34,829 nt of DNA, from contig CACXXH010000024.1 in the NCBI GenBank assembly GCA_902771595.1, positions 1 to 34,829 on the forward strand. The letters run 5' to 3'. The translations under genes were made by a program, and so were the position numbers. Below, piece after piece: positions 32,395 through 34,829 of the stretch; the first letter of the stretch is position 1; each line of letters begins with the position of its first letter. This DNA is from Fibrobacter succinogenes (GTDB lineage Bacteria; Fibrobacterota; Fibrobacteria; Fibrobacterales; Fibrobacteraceae). The notes under the pieces are model-generated. The model was given only the letters and a program-made list of their open reading frames with translations. It did not search any database and was not told the origin of the DNA.

Positions 32395-33147
32395 ATGAAT
32401 CTGCTAGAAATTATCGCCAAGGCCAAGGCCGAAAAAGCCACTTCGCTCGACCTTTCCCAGAAGGAGCTCCGCCTCCTTCCGCCGGAACTTTTTGAGATCG
32501 AAACCCTCGAAGAACTCAACCTGGACCGCAACAAACTCGTCGAGGTGCCGGACGAAATCGGGAAACTCAAGAACCTGAAGAGCCTCTCCATCAGCGAAAA
32601 CGACCTGATGGAACTCCCCGAGACTATCGGCGAACTCAAGAAGCTCGAGCACCTCTACCTGGGCTACAACAGCCTTTCGGAATTGCCCGCCTCGGTCGGC
32701 AAGCTCACGAACCTGCGCACGGTGAACATCGCGAAGAACCAGATGCTCGACCTCCCGCAGGAAATCGGCAACTGGAAGAAGGTGGTGAAGCTCTCCCTTC
32801 ACGACAACATGCTTTCCGACATTCCCGCAAGCATCGGCAAGATGGAAAACCTCGTGAAGCTCTACCTGGACAACAACGAACTTACCTCCATCCCGGGGAC
32901 CCTGGGCCAGCTTTCTAACCTCGAAATCCTCATGGTATCGGGCAACAGCCTCGGTGCCATTCCCTCCGAACTCGGCAACCTCAAGAAGCTCCGCGAACTC
33001 GTTCTCGACGCGAACCAGCTTTCCACCCTGCCCGAGACGCTCTCGCAGTGCGACAACCTCGAAACCATCTCCGTCGTGGAAAACCCGATGGAAGGTGGCG
33101 TTCCCCGCATTCTGCTCGACAAGAAAGGACTGAAGGTAGACCAGTAA
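32395..33147 (+). CDS. Cytoplasmic leucine-rich-repeat protein
   Basis: A 250-residue protein made almost wholly of about ten 23-residue leucine-rich repeats of the Shoc2/ROCO-like type, for example LEELNLDRNKLVEVPDEIGK, with the LxxLxLxxNxLxxLPxxIGxL pattern. A short helical cap (about residues 1-16) and a C-terminal cap end the solenoid. There is no signal peptide, so it should act in the cytoplasm as a protein-binding scaffold; the partner is unknown. AGGAG at 32384-32388 lies 6 nt before the ATG. It diverges from the AIPR gene across a 266-nt AT-rich gap, but no functional link is shown. Confidence 0.9.
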   Translation: MNLLEIIAKAKAEKATSLDLSQKELRLLPPELFEIETLEELNLDRNKLVEVPDEIGKLKNLKSLSISENDLMELPETIGELKKLEHLYLGYNSLSELPASVGKLTNLRTVNIAKNQMLDLPQEIGNWKKVVKLSLHDNMLSDIPASIGKMENLVKLYLDNNELTSIPGTLGQLSNLEILMVSGNSLGAIPSELGNLKKLRELVLDANQLSTLPETLSQCDNLETISVVENPMEGGVPRILLDKKGLKVDQ

Positions 33148-33161
33148 GCGCCAAAGGCGCA

Positions 33162-33268
33162 GTGCTGAATGTGGGGAACGAAGAATGTGAGGTGTGAAAT
33201 GACAAATGAAAAATCAATCATTACTCGCAGTTCACTCCACATCCCACATTCCACATTCCACATTTTTT
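33162..33268. repeat. Decayed inverted-repeat element overlapping the S41 lipoprotein start
   Basis: The left arm (GAATGTGGGGAACGAAG, then GAATGTGAGGTGTGAAATGAC) is the imperfect reverse complement of the right arm (GTTCACTCCACATCCCACAT, then TCCACATTCCACATT). The arms are separated by about 30 nt. The same TGTGGAATG / CATTCCACA wording occurs at 18373-18456. The right arm lies inside the coding region of the S41 lipoprotein. Confidence 0.6.
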
Positions 33269-34530
33269 TCCTCCCGCTAGTAGCGTTGCTCGCAGCGTGC
33301 AGCAGCGATTTTTTGTCGCCCGTGAAGAGCACGCCCGTGACAGACGAATACGGGTACAACTACTGGCTTTTGCAGAAGACGTACCTGTACGAAGAGGAAC
33401 TCCCGAACCTTCCCGAAGAAGGCGATTCCATACAGGTCCTCTACAATGCGCTCTCCGACAGGTACACCCGCTACACGCCACCCTCGCAGAGCGCTGCCGT
33501 CATCGAATCGAGAAACACGAGCGTCATCACCGGCGATATTGGGCTCGAATTCTGGTACGACCCCAACGCAGAGCATACACTATCCATACGCCATGTATAC
33601 CCCAAAAGTCCGGCAGACCGGGCGGGTGTTCCGAAGAACGGAACTCTCATCTCGATAAACGGAACCGAGCTTACGGGAGAAGATGCATACCAGAAGTACC
33701 GCGCCGTGTTCGACTCGAACGAGGTCATCGTCTTGGAAATCTCGTTCCAGGACAGCGTGCGCTCGTATACGATGAAACGCGAAACCATCTACGCGCCGAC
33801 GGTATTCGTAGACACCCTCGATGGGCACGAAGTCATCAATATCCGCGAATTCAAGCCGAACACGATCGAACGCGACAGCGGTTCCTACATGGAACTGAAA
33901 CGCCACCTGGATTCCACGGCAAGCGACAAGTCCGTCCGCATTCTCGACCTCAGGGGCAACCCGGGAGGACACGTGGACCAATGCATCAAGATGGCAGATC
34001 TGTTCGTGAAAAGCGGGACGCTCTCCTCGAGACACTGGTACATATTCTCGGCCGACGGAAAGCGCACCAGGTACGAGACCAAGAACGAGGCGAAAGCGGG
34101 CGATTCGGGAGAAGAAGGCAAGTTCGTCCTGCTCGCGAACGCGGGAAGCGCTTCTTGCGCAGAAATCTTCGTCGCCGCCGTACGCGAACTTACAGACTTC
34201 CCAGTCGCGGGAGCCAAAACTTACGGGAAGGGAATCGGGCAGTCCTCATGGAAAACCATGAACGGAGGACTTGCCACCATCACGACACTCGCATTTTCCA
34301 CCCCCAAGGGGAATTCATACCACGGGAAGGGTATCGAGCCCGATTATCCCTGCACCAACAGCGCTTCTATCCAATGCGCCATAGAGGCGGGCCAACAACA
34401 TTTCGGCAAAAGCCTGAAAAAGACCGCAAGCAAAACCGTAAGCACCGAGAAGCAACCGATAACGGGGAATAAGCATCAAATTGAGGATGTCTACGGTGGC
34501 GCCTACGCTGATATTTTTCTATTTAGGTAA
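33199..34530 (+). CDS. S41-family C-terminal processing protease, lipoprotein
   Basis: A 443-residue serine protease. The lipoprotein signal peptide has hydrophobic core IFFLPLVALLAA and lipobox Cys34, so the mature protein is lipid-anchored. A PDZ-like domain covers about 110-190 (SPADRAGVPKNGTLISING). The S41 core has DLRGNPGG (250-257), the catalytic Ser319 in NAGSASCAE and Lys344 in TYGKG, spaced 25 residues apart as in tail-specific proteases. The ATG at 33199 is the best start, with an in-frame alternative upstream at 33169. Both lie in the intergenic repeat, whose right arm encodes the signal-peptide n-region (SSLHIPHSTFHIF). No Shine-Dalgarno is evident. Confidence 0.9.
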   Translation: MTNEKSIITRSSLHIPHSTFHIFFLPLVALLAACSSDFLSPVKSTPVTDEYGYNYWLLQKTYLYEEELPNLPEEGDSIQVLYNALSDRYTRYTPPSQSAAVIESRNTSVITGDIGLEFWYDPNAEHTLSIRHVYPKSPADRAGVPKNGTLISINGTELTGEDAYQKYRAVFDSNEVIVLEISFQDSVRSYTMKRETIYAPTVFVDTLDGHEVINIREFKPNTIERDSGSYMELKRHLDSTASDKSVRILDLRGNPGGHVDQCIKMADLFVKSGTLSSRHWYIFSADGKRTRYETKNEAKAGDSGEEGKFVLLANAGSASCAEIFVAAVRELTDFPVAGAKTYGKGIGQSSWKTMNGGLATITTLAFSTPKGNSYHGKGIEPDYPCTNSASIQCAIEAGQQHFGKSLKKTASKTVSTEKQPITGNKHQIEDVYGGAYADIFLFR

Positions 34531-34547
34531 GAAAGGAGATTCCACAG

Positions 34548-34829
34548 ATGAACTTTTTACATAAATCGATATTGGGACTTTCGTTCGCGGTCCTGTTCTG
34601 CACGCAAGGCTGCTTTGAGTCGAAGACCACCAAACCCATTAGCGGTCCTTCTTCGGATGACGAACTGGATTTCGATTCCCTCACCGAAGAAGAGAGGGAA
34701 CTCGCCTACACGGGCTCCTTACTTTCAATTTTCTACGTCAACGCCGACAAGGAACTGAGGGAATTCGAGTATTACAACCATCAGGGTGAAAAGAATGGAT
34801 TCGACAAGAGATACGAGTATCCCGACGTA
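34548..34829 (+). CDS. Lipoprotein, partial (cut by window end)
   Basis: The first 94 codons only. The signal peptide (LHKSILGLSFAVLFCTQGC) ends in a lipobox-like TQGC, so the product should be a lipoprotein. An acidic linker (DDELDFDSLTEEEREL) follows, then the start of a folded region (LSIFYVNADKELREF). The gene begins 17 nt after the S41 protease stop, behind AAGGAG at 34533-34538, and is therefore probably in the same operon. A second S41-type protease is possible, but nothing diagnostic is within the window. Confidence 0.8.
   Translation, partial: MNFLHKSILGLSFAVLFCTQGCFESKTTKPISGPSSDDELDFDSLTEEERELAYTGSLLSIFYVNADKELREFEYYNHQGEKNGFDKRYEYPDV

Overview
The window reads as a bacterial chromosome segment from the Fibrobacterota (Fibrobacter-like) within the FCB superphylum. 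This rests on three points: a very large SprA/Sov-type outer-membrane protein (type IX secretion), a BatD-BatE pair, and -10 elements of the Bacteroidota-like form TAnnTTT(G/A) close to start codons. The phylum is inferred and the species cannot be named. Genes are densely packed on both strands. I see no tRNA, rRNA, CRISPR array, insertion sequence or prophage.

Layout. 1-372 has no convincing gene. At 373-3139, miaA diverges from a divergent-polysaccharide-deacetylase-like gene coupled to pdxJ, across a tiny symmetric promoter. At 3215-6529 (minus strand) lie truA, a two-TM protein with a C-terminal HTH-like tail, and a GGDEF-fold protein with destroyed signature residues. At 6703-10079 are a radical SAM/DUF2344 fusion and a small exported barrel protein. 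At 10205-13978 are a 70-aa protein, a LOG-family protein, a soluble Ser/Thr kinase, and a membrane protein that looks like a catalytically dead rhomboid with a helical-repeat tail. At 14036-20113 (minus strand) a run of genes is read in the order small ORF, gltX, BON-domain protein, WYL regulator, queA, galE. The last four are tightly spaced and probably form one operon.

20322-22926 holds batD-batE. 23108-29995 is the sprA-like gene, 2,295 codons, with only a TTG start available. 30236-32128 is an AIPR-family (abortive infection phage resistance) protein. It is followed divergently by a leucine-rich-repeat protein, a C-terminal-processing (S41) protease lipoprotein, and the start of another lipoprotein cut by the window end.

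The most unusual signals are outside ordinary housekeeping. (1) A 20-codon ORF has its own good promoter, ribosome-binding site and terminator. (2) A decayed inverted-repeat element supplies the start codon and N-region of the S41 lipoprotein signal peptide, and a related copy sits between gltX and the BON gene. (3) Several genes have a TAnnTTT(G/A) box 4-6 nt before the ATG and no Shine-Dalgarno, which suggests leaderless mRNAs. One such site is a perfect palindrome serving two divergent genes. (4) Two proteins are likely pseudoenzymes: the rhomboid and the GGDEF protein. (5) A lone AIPR defence-type gene sits in otherwise core chromosome. No complete new multi-gene system is proven here.
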